From positions 1 to 59,542 of the forward strand of contig JAHCJV010000031.1 in assembly GCA_026126105.1 (NCBI GenBank): a stretch of DNA of 59,542 bases, written 5' to 3'. Under the pieces are notes generated by a model. It did not search any database and was not told where the DNA came from. It was given only the letters and a program-made list of their open reading frames with translations. Within the stretch, counting starts at the first letter, position 1; every line of letters starts with the position of its first letter. Made by a program: the position numbers and the translations under genes. This DNA comes from Enhydrobacter sp. (GTDB lineage: Bacteria > Pseudomonadota > Alphaproteobacteria > Reyranellales > Reyranellaceae). Shown piece by piece: positions 41,896 to 53,376 of this stretch.

Positions 41896-42660
41896 ATGAA
41901 TATCAAGGCGGCGACCCGTCAGTACTGGCCGACGGTCGCGCTGTTCGTCGCCCTGATCGTCGTCTGGCAGCTCGCGGTCAGCCTGACCGGTGTGCGCGAA
42001 TACCTGCTGCCGGCGCCGCTGTCGGTCTGGAACGCGATGTGGTTCGGCGAGATCGCGTGGGGCCAGCATCTCTGGACGACGACCTGGGAGATCATCGGCG
42101 CTTTCGTCATGGCCGCCGTGGTCGGCGTGGCGCTGGGCGTCGCCATTGCCTGGTCGCCGCTGCTGGCCAATGCGCTCGTGCCGTTCCTGGTCTTCGTCAA
42201 CACGCTGCCGAAGGTGGCAATCGCGCCGCTGTTCCTGATCTGGATGGGCTACGGCATTTTCCCGAACATGCTGATGGGCGCGCTGATCGGCTTCTTCCCG
42301 GTGGTCATCAACACCGCGGTCGGCCTCAGCCAGGTGGAGGCGGACATGCTCGACCTCGGCCGCGTCTTCAATGCACCGAAATGGAAGATCTTCGTCAAGA
42401 TCCGCATCCCGAACGCCCTGCCCTACATCCTGAGCGCGCTCAAGATCACCGCGACCGCTGCGGTGGTCGGCGCGATCGTCGGCGAATTCGTCGCCTCGCA
42501 GAAGGGGCTGGGCTACGTCATCGTCACCACCCAGAGCAGCATGAACACCTCGGTCGCGTTCGCGGCGCTGATCTGGATCTCGATCGTCGGCCTGTTGCTG
42601 TACGGTGTCGTCGTGCTCCTGGCGCATCTCTGGGCGCCCTGGGCCGAAGGTGTGGATTAA
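41896..42660 (+). CDS. SsuC/TauC-type ABC permease
   Basis: A 254-residue membrane protein with six helices. LLPAPLSVWNAMW near the N-terminus and the EAA-type loop DLGRVFNAPKWKIFVKIRIP are typical of nitrate/taurine/sulfonate-class permeases. ATG 41896 is chosen; the upstream extension overlaps the divergent promoter. First gene of a permease-binding protein-ATPase operon. Confidence 0.92.
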   Translation: MNIKAATRQYWPTVALFVALIVVWQLAVSLTGVREYLLPAPLSVWNAMWFGEIAWGQHLWTTTWEIIGAFVMAAVVGVALGVAIAWSPLLANALVPFLVFVNTLPKVAIAPLFLIWMGYGIFPNMLMGALIGFFPVVINTAVGLSQVEADMLDLGRVFNAPKWKIFVKIRIPNALPYILSALKITATAAVVGAIVGEFVASQKGLGYVIVTTQSSMNTSVAFAALIWISIVGLLLYGVVVLLAHLWAPWAEGVD

Positions 42661-42673
42661 CGGGAGGATCGTC

Positions 42674-43660
42674 ATGACTCGCACATTGTCGCTCGCGCTC
42701 GCCGCGCTGCTCGCCGCCGCCGGCAGCGCCTCGGCGCAGGAAAAGTTCACCTTCGCGCTGAACTGGTTCGCGGTCGGCGATCACGCCGCCTACTGGGTCG
42801 CGCTCGACAAGGGCTACTACAAGGCCAAGGGCCTCGACGTGACGCTCGAGAACTCCAAGGGTTCGGGCGACGCGATCGCCAAGGTCGATACCGGTCGCGC
42901 CGATGCGGGACTCGCCGACGCCGCCGTGGTCATCGCCTCCAACGCGCGCGGCACCACGGTGAAGACCGTCGGCATGGTGTTCGACAACACGCCGCTCAAC
43001 ATCTTCAGCCTCAAGAGCAGCCCGCTCACCAAGCCGAAGGATCTCGAAGGCAAGACCCTGGGCGCCCCTCCGGGCGACAGCCAGCGCCAGATGTTCCCGG
43101 CCTTCGCCAAGGTGAACGGCATCGACGCGAGCAAGGTCGCGTGGGTCAATATCGAGCCGGCCGCCAAGATCGCCGCCGTGGCCGAGAAGCGCATGGACGG
43201 CGTCGGCGACTACAGCACCGGCCTCCCGCTCTACGAGAAGGCCGCCGGCAAGGGCAACGTCGTGATGATGCCATGGGCCGATTTCGGCTTCGACATGTAC
43301 TCGATGTCGATCATCGCCAGCGAAAAGACGATGAAGGACAAGCCCAAGCAGCTCCGGGACTTCCTCGAAGCCTCCTACATGGGCTGGCGCGACGTCATAG
43401 CCGACCCGAAGGCCGCCATGGAGATCCTGAAGAAGCGCGTGCCTGAGGTCGACGTCGAGGTGATGACGCCCAACATGATGATCGGCCTCGGCCTGATGAA
43501 GACCGAGCGCTACGCGAAAAACGGCATCGGCTGGATCGACGAGAAGAAGATGTGCGACTCGGTCGACCTCGTGAACACCTACATGGGCCTGCCCAAGAAG
43601 GTCGAGTGCAAGGCGGTCTATTCGACCGACTTCTTCACCAAGGTCGAGATGCCGAAGTAA
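42674..43660 (+). CDS. NMT1/THI5-like ABC substrate-binding protein
   Basis: A 328-residue protein with a Sec signal peptide (MTRTLSLALAALLAAAGSAS, cut after SASA). The mature N-terminus FALNWFAVGDHAAYWVALDK, GYYKAKGLDVTLENSKGSGD and DAGLADAAVVIAS are classic for NMT1/THI5/SsuA-type proteins, which bind thiamine-pyrimidine precursors, taurine or other small organics. It follows the permease by 13 nt. The ligand may be linked to the divergent catabolic genes. Confidence 0.9.
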   Translation: MTRTLSLALAALLAAAGSASAQEKFTFALNWFAVGDHAAYWVALDKGYYKAKGLDVTLENSKGSGDAIAKVDTGRADAGLADAAVVIASNARGTTVKTVGMVFDNTPLNIFSLKSSPLTKPKDLEGKTLGAPPGDSQRQMFPAFAKVNGIDASKVAWVNIEPAAKIAAVAEKRMDGVGDYSTGLPLYEKAAGKGNVVMMPWADFGFDMYSMSIIASEKTMKDKPKQLRDFLEASYMGWRDVIADPKAAMEILKKRVPEVDVEVMTPNMMIGLGLMKTERYAKNGIGWIDEKKMCDSVDLVNTYMGLPKKVECKAVYSTDFFTKVEMPK

Positions 43661-43666
43661 GACTTC

Positions 43667-44467
43667 GTGGCAACTCCGCTGATCGACCTCGCCGGGGTCG
43701 GCATGACCTACGAGGCGGCGAGCGGTCCGGTCGAGGCGCTCGCCGACATCTCGCTCACCGTCGGCACCGGAGAATTCGTGTCGCTGGTCGGCCCGAGCGG
43801 CTGCGGCAAGTCCACCCTGCTGCGCATCGTGGCCGGGCTGCGGCCGGCCACGCGCGGCACGGTGAAGGTCGCCGGCGGCGAGGTCACCGAACCGATCCCG
43901 GACGTCGGCATGGTCTTCCAGGCGCCGATCCTGCTGAAGTGGCGCTCGATCCTCGACAACGTGCTGCTGCCGGCCGAGCTTGCGGGCAAGGACCGCCGCT
44001 CCTTCTGGGCGCGTGCGCAGGCGCTGCTCGAGATGGCCGGCCTGCACGGCTTCGCCGAGAAGCTGCCGCGAGAGCTCTCGGGCGGCATGCAGCAGCGCGC
44101 CTCGCTGTGCCGCGCTTTGCTGCTCGACCCGCCGCTGCTGCTGATGGACGAGCCATTCGGCGCGCTCGACGCCATGACGCGCGACGACATGGCGCTCGAG
44201 CTGCTGCGCATCTGGGGCGAGCTCGACCTCGAGCGCAACCAGCGCAAGACCGTCCTGTTCGTCACCCATTCGATCGCCGAGGCGGTCTTTCTGTCCGACC
44301 GCGTGGTGGTCATGTCCGCCCGCCCCGGCCGCATCGCCGCCGACCTGCGCATCGACCTCCCGCGGCCCCGCACCGTCGAGCTTCGCGGCTCGGAGGCCTT
44401 CGGCCAGCTCAACCTGGAGATCTTCCGGACGCTTACCGGGCGGACGACAGGAGCCTCGACCCAATAG
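43667..44467 (+). CDS. SsuB/TauB-type ABC ATPase
   Basis: A 266-residue ATPase starting at GTG 43667. Walker A GPSGCGKST (about residue 44), Q-loop MVFQAPILL, signature LSGGMQQR, Walker B LLLMDEPFGALD and switch His in FVTHSIAEAV are all present. It energises the permease encoded at 41896. Six nt follow the binding-protein stop. Confidence 0.94.
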   Translation: MATPLIDLAGVGMTYEAASGPVEALADISLTVGTGEFVSLVGPSGCGKSTLLRIVAGLRPATRGTVKVAGGEVTEPIPDVGMVFQAPILLKWRSILDNVLLPAELAGKDRRSFWARAQALLEMAGLHGFAEKLPRELSGGMQQRASLCRALLLDPPLLLMDEPFGALDAMTRDDMALELLRIWGELDLERNQRKTVLFVTHSIAEAVFLSDRVVVMSARPGRIAADLRIDLPRPRTVELRGSEAFGQLNLEIFRTLTGRTTGASTQ

Positions 44468-44549
44468 ACCCGAACCCGCTCATTGCATTGACGAAGACAG
44501 CTGCGCCGCGATATCTACCCAATGATAGACATCAGCAAGGGCGACAGCC

Positions 44550-44795
44550 ATGAGCGCCACGGCAAAGTTGTTTACACATGGGCGCAGCCAAGCTGTGCGG
44601 CTGCCGAAGGAGTTCCGCTTCGAAGGCAAAGAGGTGCGCGTCAGCCGGGTCGGCAACCGCGTGATCCTGGAACCGCTCGGCTCCGAAGAAGCCATGCCTT
44701 GGGCCGAGCTCGACAAGCTCGGCGACCGACCCTTCATGCCGGAAGGTCGCGAGCAGCCTGCGCTCCCTGCGGACCGCACCATATTCGATCGATGA
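44550..44795 (+). CDS. VapB-type AbrB-fold antitoxin
   Basis: An 81-residue protein: [20 protein letters not shown] followed by [18 protein letters not shown] is the swapped-hairpin AbrB/SpoVT DNA-binding fold of VapB antitoxins. The C-terminal tail ([10 protein letters not shown]) would wrap the toxin. Its stop overlaps the vapC ATG at 44792. Confidence 0.92.
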   Translation: MSATAKLFTHGRSQAVRLPKEFRFEGKEVRVSRVGNRVILEPLGSEEAMPWAELDKLGDRPFMPEGREQPALPADRTIFDR

Positions 44796-45202
44796 TCCAT
44801 CTCGATACGAACGTCGCCATTGCGCTCCTGAACGGGCACCCCCGCCCCGTCCGCACGCATTTCGACGTCGCACGCGATGCGGCAATCCCGATCGGCATGT
44901 CGAGCGTCGTTTACCACGAGCTGATGTACGGGGCGGCCGCAAGCACGCGCCGACGCGCCAATGAAGAAAAGATAGCTCTTTTCATCGCTGCGGGGCGCGT
45001 TGCGCTTCTCGCCTTTGACGAAGCGGATGCGAGCGAAGCGGCTGACATCCGTGCGTTCCTGCGGCGGCAGGGCACGCCCGTGGGCCCTTACGATGTGCTG
45101 ATCGCGGCCCAGGCCCGCCGCGCCGGCTCGGCGCTCGTGACAGCCAATACCGGTGAATTCGCTCGCGTGCCGGGCTTGCAGGTTCTGGATTGGTCTGCCT
45201 GA
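44792..45202 (+). CDS. VapC-type PIN-domain toxin
   Basis: A 136-residue PIN ribonuclease with acidic residues D5 (MIHLDTN), E43 (VYHELMYG) and D101 ([11 protein letters not shown]). The last conserved position reads VTANTGEF, close to the usual 'TNN..EF'. Translationally coupled to vapB. Intact. Confidence 0.92.
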   Translation: MIHLDTNVAIALLNGHPRPVRTHFDVARDAAIPIGMSSVVYHELMYGAAASTRRRANEEKIALFIAAGRVALLAFDEADASEAADIRAFLRRQGTPVGPYDVLIAAQARRAGSALVTANTGEFARVPGLQVLDWSA

Positions 45203-45311
45203 CCTATTTCAAGCCTTGGGTCGGTCGGAAGCGACAGCTCCGCTTCAGCACGGTGTCTCGACGGACAGCGACACCCCTGATAAGACGCCGCAAAGACAGA
45301 CAGGAGTGACC

Positions 45312-46535
45312 ATGGCCACCGCCGCCGTCCCGATGAAGAGCGCCGCCCGCGGCATCAGCGCCGATGCCAAGCCGTTCGACTGGGAGGATCCGTTCTTCCT
45401 CGACGACCAGCTCACCGAGGAGGAGATCGCCGTCCGCGACGTGGCGCGCGATTACTGCCAGGAGAAGCTCATGACGCGCGTGCTCGAGGCCAACCGTCAC
45501 GAGAAGTTCCATCGCGAGATCATGAACGAGATGGGCGCGCTCGGCCTGCTCGGCGCCACCCTGCCCGAGAAGTACGGCTGCGCCGGCGCCAACTATACGA
45601 CCTACGGGCTGGTCGCGCGCGAGGTCGAGCGGGTCGACTCGGGCTACCGCTCGGCGATGAGCGTGCAGTCCTCGCTCGTCATGCATCCGATCTACGCCTA
45701 CGGCACCGAAGAGCAGCGCATGAAGTACCTGCCGAAGCTCGCGACCGGCGAGTGGGTCGGCTGCTTCGGCCTGACCGAGCCGGACCATGGCTCCGACCCC
45801 GGCGGCATGAAGACGCGCGCCACGACGGTGCCCGGCGGCTACAGCCTGTCCGGCTCCAAGATGTGGATCACCAACTCGCCGATCGCCGACGTGCTGGTGA
45901 TCTGGGCCAAGCTCGACGGCGGCGCCATCCGCGGCTTCGTACTGGAGCGCGGCTGGAAGGGAATCGAGACGCCCAAGATCGAGGGCAAGTTCAGCCTGCG
46001 CGCCTCGGTGACCGGCGCCATCATGCTCGACGAGGTCTTCGTCCCGGTCGAGAACATGCTGCCCAACGTCTCGGGCCTCGGCGGGCCGTTCGGCTGCCTC
46101 AACAACGCGCGCTACGGCATCGCCTGGGGCGCCATGGGCGCCGCGGAGTTCTGCATGCACGCGGCGCGGGACTACACGTCGAGCCGCACCCTCTTCGGCC
46201 GCACGCTGGCCTCGCGCCAGCTCGTGCAGAAGAAGCTGGCCGACATGTCGACGGAGATCGCGCTGGGCTTCGAGGGCGCGCTGGCCCTGGGCCGGCTGAT
46301 CGACGAGGGCGCGTGGGTCCCCGAAGCCATCTCGATGCTGAAGCGCAACAACTGCGGCAAGGCGCTGGCGATCGCCCGCGAGGCCCGCGACATGCACGGC
46401 GGCAACGGCATCTCGGGCGAGTACCACGTGATGCGCCACGCCATGAACATGGAGACGGTCAACACCTACGAAGGCGCCCACGACGTCCACGCCCTGATCC
46501 TGGGCCGCGCGATCACCGGCGAGAGCGCATTCTGA
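45312..46535 (+). CDS. gcdH: Glutaryl-CoA dehydrogenase
   Basis: A 407-residue FAD flavoenzyme that oxidatively decarboxylates glutaryl-CoA to crotonyl-CoA (lysine, tryptophan and glutarate breakdown). [36 protein letters not shown] and [18 protein letters not shown] are characteristic. The catalytic Glu lies in [11 protein letters not shown] near the C-terminus. ATG 45312 follows CAGGAGTGACC. It converges on a D-2-hydroxyacid dehydrogenase gene. Confidence 0.93.
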   Translation: MATAAVPMKSAARGISADAKPFDWEDPFFLDDQLTEEEIAVRDVARDYCQEKLMTRVLEANRHEKFHREIMNEMGALGLLGATLPEKYGCAGANYTTYGLVAREVERVDSGYRSAMSVQSSLVMHPIYAYGTEEQRMKYLPKLATGEWVGCFGLTEPDHGSDPGGMKTRATTVPGGYSLSGSKMWITNSPIADVLVIWAKLDGGAIRGFVLERGWKGIETPKIEGKFSLRASVTGAIMLDEVFVPVENMLPNVSGLGGPFGCLNNARYGIAWGAMGAAEFCMHAARDYTSSRTLFGRTLASRQLVQKKLADMSTEIALGFEGALALGRLIDEGAWVPEAISMLKRNNCGKALAIAREARDMHGGNGISGEYHVMRHAMNMETVNTYEGAHDVHALILGRAITGESAF

Positions 46536-46541
46536 GGGGAG

Positions 46542-47948
46542 TCAGTCCAGGATCTTGCCGGGATTCAGGACGCCCCTGGGATCGAGGGCGGTCTTCAGCG
46601 CCTTCATCAGGGCGATCTCGCCGTCGTTCCGCGACATCCTGAGATAGGCCTTCTTGTGCAGGCCGATGCCGTGCTCGGCGCTGACCGAACCGCCGAGGGC
46701 CGCGAGCGGGCCGTAGACGATCTCCTCCACGGCGGCCTTGTTCTCGGGTCCCTTCTCGCCGGTCCAGACCAGGACGTGCAGGTTGCCGTCGCCGAGGTGG
46801 CCGAAGACGTAGTTGTCGACACCGGGCCAGCGGGCGCGCAGCTTCCCGTCGATCTCGGCGACATAGGCCGGCATGTCGGCGATGCGCAGGCTGACGTCGA
46901 ACGTCACGGCCGGGCCGTTGCGGTTCACCTGTCCCACGTCGTCGCGCAGCGCCCACATCCTGGCCCGCTCGGCCTGGCTCTTGGCGATGACGGCGTCGGC
47001 GATCAGCCCGTCCTCCAGCGCCTGGCCCAGCACGCGCTCGAACCGCTCGGCGTCGGCCGCCTCGTCGCCGCCCAGGCTCTCGACCAGCACGTAGTAGGGA
47101 TAGCCGCGGGCCAGCGGCGGGGTCCCCTTGGCGGGTTCGGTGGTGACGAGGTCGTAGAAGGCCGGCCACATGACCTCGAAGGCCGACAGCCCGCCGCCCA
47201 GGCCGCTCTCCAGGGCGCGCAGCAGCCGCGGGATCGCGTCGAAGTCCTCGGTGGCGACGTAGGCGGTGTTCTGGCTGATGGGGGCGCTGCGCAGGCGCAG
47301 GACCGCGCGGGTGACGACGCCGAGGGTGCCTTCCGAGCCGATGAAGAGCTGCTTCAGGTCGTAGCCGGTGTTGTTCTTCATCAGCCGGTTCATCGACGTG
47401 ACGACCGTGCCGTCCGCCAGCACGGCTTCCAGGCCCAGCACCATGTCGCGCATCATGCCGTAGCGGACCACGCGGTTGCCGCCGGCGTTGGTGGAGATGT
47501 TGCCGCCGATGGTGGCCGAGCCGCGGGCGCCGAGGTCCAGCGGCAGCAGCAGGCCCTCGGCCTCCGCGGCCTCGCAGGCCACCTGCAGGATGACGCCGGC
47601 CTGCACGGTCATGGTGGCCGAACCTGTGTCGATCTCCTCGATGGCGTTCATCCGCTCCAGGCTGAGCGCGACGGCGCCGTCGGCGGTGGCCCCGCCCGCG
47701 AGGCCCGTCTTGCCGCCCCAGGGGACGACGGCTGCGCCCAGGCGGTGGGCGATCTTCAGGACCGCGGAGACCTCTTCGGTCGTCTTCGGGTAGACCACCG
47801 CGACGGGCGAGCCCAGGCGCATCCACGCCCCTTGCGCCCGCTCCAGCGCGGCGTCGCCGGTGAAGACGGCGTTGGGGCCGAGCGCCTTCGTCAGCGCCCC
47901 CTCAAGCGAACTTGGGGCTAGCGGTTCGCGTGCGAGGGTCTCGGACAT
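46542..47948 (-). CDS. FAD-linked D-2-hydroxyacid dehydrogenase (D-2-hydroxyglutarate/lactate type)
   Basis: A 468-residue protein with a PCMH-type FAD domain (PKTTEEVSAVLKIAHRLGAA, PWGGKTGLAGGA, GNISTNAGGNRVVRYGMMRD) and an FAD-oxidase_C domain (FGHLGDGNLHVLVW, SAEHGIGLHKKAYL). It oxidises a D-2-hydroxyacid to the 2-oxoacid, passing electrons to a quinone or ETF. Sequence and neighbourhood (glutaryl-CoA dehydrogenase) suggest D-2-hydroxyglutarate, but D-lactate or glycolate cannot be excluded. Confidence 0.85.
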   Translation of the reverse strand: MSETLAREPLAPSSLEGALTKALGPNAVFTGDAALERAQGAWMRLGSPVAVVYPKTTEEVSAVLKIAHRLGAAVVPWGGKTGLAGGATADGAVALSLERMNAIEEIDTGSATMTVQAGVILQVACEAAEAEGLLLPLDLGARGSATIGGNISTNAGGNRVVRYGMMRDMVLGLEAVLADGTVVTSMNRLMKNNTGYDLKQLFIGSEGTLGVVTRAVLRLRSAPISQNTAYVATEDFDAIPRLLRALESGLGGGLSAFEVMWPAFYDLVTTEPAKGTPPLARGYPYYVLVESLGGDEAADAERFERVLGQALEDGLIADAVIAKSQAERARMWALRDDVGQVNRNGPAVTFDVSLRIADMPAYVAEIDGKLRARWPGVDNYVFGHLGDGNLHVLVWTGEKGPENKAAVEEIVYGPLAALGGSVSAEHGIGLHKKAYLRMSRNDGEIALMKALKTALDPRGVLNPGKILD

Positions 47949-47968
47949 GGGGGGAGCTTACGCTCCGC

Positions 47969-49846
47969 TCAGTCGGCCGCCAATCGGGCGAGCACGGTCC
48001 CTTCGGCGACCTGGGCGCCGAGCTCGGCGGCGAGTTCCTCGACGGTCCCGTCGAAGGGGGCGGTGAGCGCGTGCTCCATCTTCATGGCTTCGAGGACGAG
48101 CAGCGGCTGGCCCTTGGTCACCGCATCGCCGGCCTTGACCGAGAGCTGGGTGACCTTGCCGGGCATGGGCGCGCGGATGGCGCCGTCGCCGCCGGCGGCG
48201 TCGCTGTCGGCGACCGGCGGATGGTCGCGGAAGACGAAGGCGTCGCCGCCCTCGAACACCACGACCGCCTCATCGCTCTCGACGTGGATGAAGCGCGAGG
48301 GCTCGGGCGGCATGTCGGCCTCGACGGCCCGGGCGCCGTGGAACAGCCGCGTGGTCGCGACCGGCGGGGCGTTGAGGCGGAAGCCCTTGAGGTCGACCCA
48401 CGGCGTGGTCTCGCGCTCGCGGCCCTCGACGCGCTCGCGGAACGCCCAGCCGGCGGTGGCCAGGGCCTCGGCGGAGGGCTCGGCCGGGGCGGTGAGCTCT
48501 TCGAGGCCGCGGCCGATCAGGCCGGTGTCGACGGCCCCGGCGATGAAGTCCGGCGTCTCCAGGCAGCGGACGAGGAAGGCGGCGTTGGTCTTCACCGGCC
48601 AGACCTCGACGTCGGCGCAGGCCTCGGCGAGGTCGGCGATCGCCTGGTCGCGGGTCGGCGCGTGCGCGATCAGCTTGGCGATCATCGGGTCGTAGAAGGG
48701 TGTGATGGCGTCGCCCTCGTCGACGCCCGAGTCGGCGCGGACGTTGGCAGGCAGGCTGAAGCTCTCCAGCTTGCCGATGGAGGGCAGGAAGCCGGTGGCC
48801 GGGTTCTCGGCGTAGAGGCGGGCCTCGACGGCGTGGCCGTTGAGGGTGATCTCGGATTGCCTGAGCGGCAGCGGCTCGCCCGCCGCCACGCGGAACTGCC
48901 ACTCCACGAGGTCGAGGCCGGTGACCATCTCGGTGACCGGATGCTCCACCTGCAGGCGGGTGTTCATCTCCATGAACCAGATGCGCTCACCCTTCAGGCC
49001 GGCCGACGCGTCGGCGATGAACTCGACGGTGCCGGCGCCCACGTAGCCCACGGCCCTGGCGGCCTTGACGGCGGCCTCGGTGACGGCCTTGCGGGCGGCG
49101 GCGCTCATGCCGGGGGCAGGGGCTTCCTCGATCACCTTCTGGTGGCGGCGCTGCAGCGAGCAGTCGCGCTCGTAGAGGTGGACCACGTTGCCGTGGCGGT
49201 CGCCGAACACCTGCACCTCGATGTGGCGCGGGCGGGTGACGTAGGTCTCCAGCAGCACGCGGTCGTCGCCGAAGCTGGCCTTGGCCTCGCGCTGGCAGGA
49301 GGCGAGCGCGGCGTCGAAGGCGTCGGCGCTCTCGACCAGCCGCATGCCCTTGCCGCCGCCGCCGGCCACGGCCTTGATCAGCACCGGGAAGCCGATGGCT
49401 TCGGCCTCCGTCTTCAGCCGCGCGGCCGACTGGTCCTCGCCCAGGTAGCCGGGCGTCACCGGCACGCCGGCCTTCTGCATCAGGGCCTTGGCGGCGTCCT
49501 TCAGGCCCATGGCGCGGATGGCGCTGGGCGGCGGGCCGATCCAGATCAGGCCGGCTTTGATGACCTCCTCGGCGAACTCGGCGTTCTCCGACAGGAAACC
49601 ATAGCCCGGGTGGATCGCCTCGGCCCCGGCGGCCCTGGCGGCGGCGATGACGCGCTCGCCCACGAGGTAGCTCTCGCGCGCAGCCGCGGGCCCGATCAGC
49701 ACGGCCTTGTCGGCGTCGCGCACGTGGGCGGCGTCGCGGTCGGCCTCGGAGAAGACGGCGACGGTCTCGATGCCCAGCCGCCGCGCCGTGGCGAACACCC
49801 GGCGTGCGATCTCGCCGCGATTGGCGACCAGCACCGAGCGGAACAT
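47969..49846 (-). CDS. Methylcrotonyl-CoA carboxylase biotin-carrying alpha subunit (LiuD-like)
   Basis: A 625-residue protein: biotin carboxylase domain (1-450; FRSVLVANRGEIARRVFATA, AGGGGKGMRLV, FMEMNTRLQVEHPVTE), linker, and C-terminal biotinyl domain with LVLEAMKMEHAL (biotin Lys in EAMKM). It carboxylates biotin with ATP and bicarbonate. The neighbouring carboxyltransferase, isovaleryl-type dehydrogenase and hydratase favour methylcrotonyl-CoA (leucine catabolism) over propionyl- or acetyl-CoA. Confidence 0.88.
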   Translation of the reverse strand: MFRSVLVANRGEIARRVFATARRLGIETVAVFSEADRDAAHVRDADKAVLIGPAAARESYLVGERVIAAARAAGAEAIHPGYGFLSENAEFAEEVIKAGLIWIGPPPSAIRAMGLKDAAKALMQKAGVPVTPGYLGEDQSAARLKTEAEAIGFPVLIKAVAGGGGKGMRLVESADAFDAALASCQREAKASFGDDRVLLETYVTRPRHIEVQVFGDRHGNVVHLYERDCSLQRRHQKVIEEAPAPGMSAAARKAVTEAAVKAARAVGYVGAGTVEFIADASAGLKGERIWFMEMNTRLQVEHPVTEMVTGLDLVEWQFRVAAGEPLPLRQSEITLNGHAVEARLYAENPATGFLPSIGKLESFSLPANVRADSGVDEGDAITPFYDPMIAKLIAHAPTRDQAIADLAEACADVEVWPVKTNAAFLVRCLETPDFIAGAVDTGLIGRGLEELTAPAEPSAEALATAGWAFRERVEGRERETTPWVDLKGFRLNAPPVATTRLFHGARAVEADMPPEPSRFIHVESDEAVVVFEGGDAFVFRDHPPVADSDAAGGDGAIRAPMPGKVTQLSVKAGDAVTKGQPLLVLEAMKMEHALTAPFDGTVEELAAELGAQVAEGTVLARLAAD

Positions 49847-49884
49847 CAGGCGACTCCGCGGCGCGTCAGCGCCGCATTGAATGA

Positions 49885-49976
49885 ACCACGAACCACACGA
49901 ACCACACGAACATGAGATCCCTGGCGTGGCCGTTCCGCTGGCAGGCTTCGTCCGTGTGGTTCGTATGGTTCGTGGT
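49885..49976. repeat. Empty inverted repeat of the GxxExxY-associated type
   Basis: Left arm 49885-49911 (ACCACGAACCACACGAAC...) and right arm 49950-49976 pair with two mismatches around 38 nt. The left arm is identical over 27 nt to the arms that bound the GxxExxY gene at 53377-53802. It lies between the two carboxylase subunit genes and is flanked on the right by GGCGCCTGCGGCGCGCAG, a tag also present beside the repeat at 55083. Confidence 0.85.
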
Positions 49977-50024
49977 TGAATCGAATGGCGCCTGCGGCGC
50001 GCAGTGAGCTGGCCATGTCGCGCC

Positions 50025-51617
50025 TCACATCCGGAACACGCCGAAGCGCGTCTCGGGGATGGGGGCGTTCAGCGAAGCGGAGATGGAGAGGCCCAGCACG
50101 TCGCGGGTCTGGGCGGGGTCGATGACGCCGTCGTCCCACAGCCGCGCGGTGGCGAAGTAGGGGTTGCCCTCGTCCTCGTAGCGCTGGCGGACCGGCGCCT
50201 TGAAGGCCTCCTCCTCGTCCTTGCTCCACTTGTCGGCGTCGCGGTGGACGGTGGCGAGCACCGAGGCGGCCTGCTCGCCGCCCATCACGCTGATGCGGCT
50301 GTTGGGCCAGGTCCAGAGGAAGCGCGGGGAATAGGCGCGGCCGCACATGCCGTAGTTGCCGGCCCCGAACGAGCCGCCGATCAGGACGGTGAACTTCGGC
50401 ACCTCGGCGCTGGCGACGGCGGTGACCAGCTTGGCGCCGTCCTTGGCGATGCCGCCGGCCTCGTACTTCCCGCCGACCATGAAGCCCGAGATGTTCTGCA
50501 GGAAGACGAGCGGGATCTTCCGCTTGGCTGCCAGTTCGATGAAGTGGGCGCCCTTCAGCGCGCTCTCCGAGAACAGCACCCCGTTGTTGGCCAGGATCGC
50601 GACCGGATAGCCCCAGATGCGGGCGAAGCCGCAGACCAGCGTCGTGCCGTAGAGCGCCTTGAACTCGTCGAAGCGGCTGCCGTCGACGACGCGGGCGATC
50701 ACCTCGCGCACGTCGTAGGGGGCGCGCACGTCCTGGGGGACCACGCCGTAGAGCTCGGCGGGGTCGTAGGCCGGCGGCTCGGGTTCCTCGAGCGACAGTT
50801 CGTGGGCCTTGGTGGTGTTCAGGTTGGCGACGATGCGGCGCACGATGGCGAGCGCGTGCTCGTCGTTCTCGGCCACGTGGTCGACCACGCCCGAGCGGCG
50901 CCCGTGCGTCTCGGCGCCGCCCAGCTCCTCGGCGCTGATGATCTCGCCGGTGGCGGCCTTCACCAGCGGCGGGCCCCCTAAGAAGATCGTGCCCTGGTTC
51001 CGCACGATCACCGTCTCGTCGCTCATCGCCGGGACGTAGGCGCCGCCGGCCGTACACGAGCCCATGACGCAGGCGACCTGGGCGATGCCCTCGCCGCTCA
51101 TCCGCGCCTGGTTGAAGAAGATGCGGCCGAAGTGCTCGCGGTCGGGGAAGACCTCGGCCTGGTGCGGCAGGTTCGCGCCGCCACTGTCCACCAGGTAGAC
51201 GCAGGGCAGGCGGTTCTGGAGCGCGATCTCCTGGGCCCGCAGGTGCTTCTTCACGGTGATCGGGAAGTAGGCCCCGCCCTTCACCGTGGCGTCGTTGGCC
51301 ACGATCATCACCTCGCGGCCCGACACCCGGCCGATGCCGGTGATCACGCCCGCGCCGGGCGCCTCGTCGCCGTACATGCCGTTGGCCGCCAGGGCGCCGA
51401 CCTCCAGGAACGGCGCGCCGGGATCGAGCAGGCGCATCACCCGGTCGCGGGGCAGCAGCTTGCCGCGGCTGACGTGCCGCTCGCGGCCCTGCGCCGAGCC
51501 GCCGAGCGCCGCGGTCGCCGAACGGTCCCGCAGTTCGTCGGCCAGCGCCCGGTTCACCACGGCATTCGCTGCGAAGGCCGCCGATGCCGGATCGACCGCC
51601 GAAGCCAGTTTCCTCAT
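50025..51617 (-). CDS. Methylcrotonyl-CoA carboxylase carboxyltransferase beta subunit (LiuB-like)
   Basis: A 530-residue carboxyltransferase: N-terminal half with [20 protein letters not shown] and [17 protein letters not shown]-terminal half with [18 protein letters not shown] and [16 protein letters not shown], which form the acyl-CoA and biotin sites. The pattern is specific for MccB/AtuC-type enzymes. It transfers CO2 from the biotin subunit to 3-methylcrotonyl-CoA or a related enoyl-CoA. The genes are separated by the inverted repeat at 49885-49976. Confidence 0.9.
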   Translation of the reverse strand: MRKLASAVDPASAAFAANAVVNRALADELRDRSATAALGGSAQGRERHVSRGKLLPRDRVMRLLDPGAPFLEVGALAANGMYGDEAPGAGVITGIGRVSGREVMIVANDATVKGGAYFPITVKKHLRAQEIALQNRLPCVYLVDSGGANLPHQAEVFPDREHFGRIFFNQARMSGEGIAQVACVMGSCTAGGAYVPAMSDETVIVRNQGTIFLGGPPLVKAATGEIISAEELGGAETHGRRSGVVDHVAENDEHALAIVRRIVANLNTTKAHELSLEEPEPPAYDPAELYGVVPQDVRAPYDVREVIARVVDGSRFDEFKALYGTTLVCGFARIWGYPVAILANNGVLFSESALKGAHFIELAAKRKIPLVFLQNISGFMVGGKYEAGGIAKDGAKLVTAVASAEVPKFTVLIGGSFGAGNYGMCGRAYSPRFLWTWPNSRISVMGGEQAASVLATVHRDADKWSKDEEEAFKAPVRQRYEDEGNPYFATARLWDDGVIDPAQTRDVLGLSISASLNAPIPETRFGVFRM

Positions 51618-51626
51618 GCGCTGAGG

Positions 51627-53282
<1,656 letters not shown>

Positions 53283-53376
53283 CGCCCGCCTCCCTCGTGT
53301 TTTTCTTATCGTTGCGCGACCACCACCGCGTGTCACGAGGTTAGGGCTGTGCGAACTGCCGGAGCCGTTTGATTCA

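Noticed and set aside
42524..44464. 646-codon frame opposite the SsuABC-like operon
   Set aside because: Arg/His/Asp-rich low-complexity product; the plus strand has intact ABC transporter motifs.
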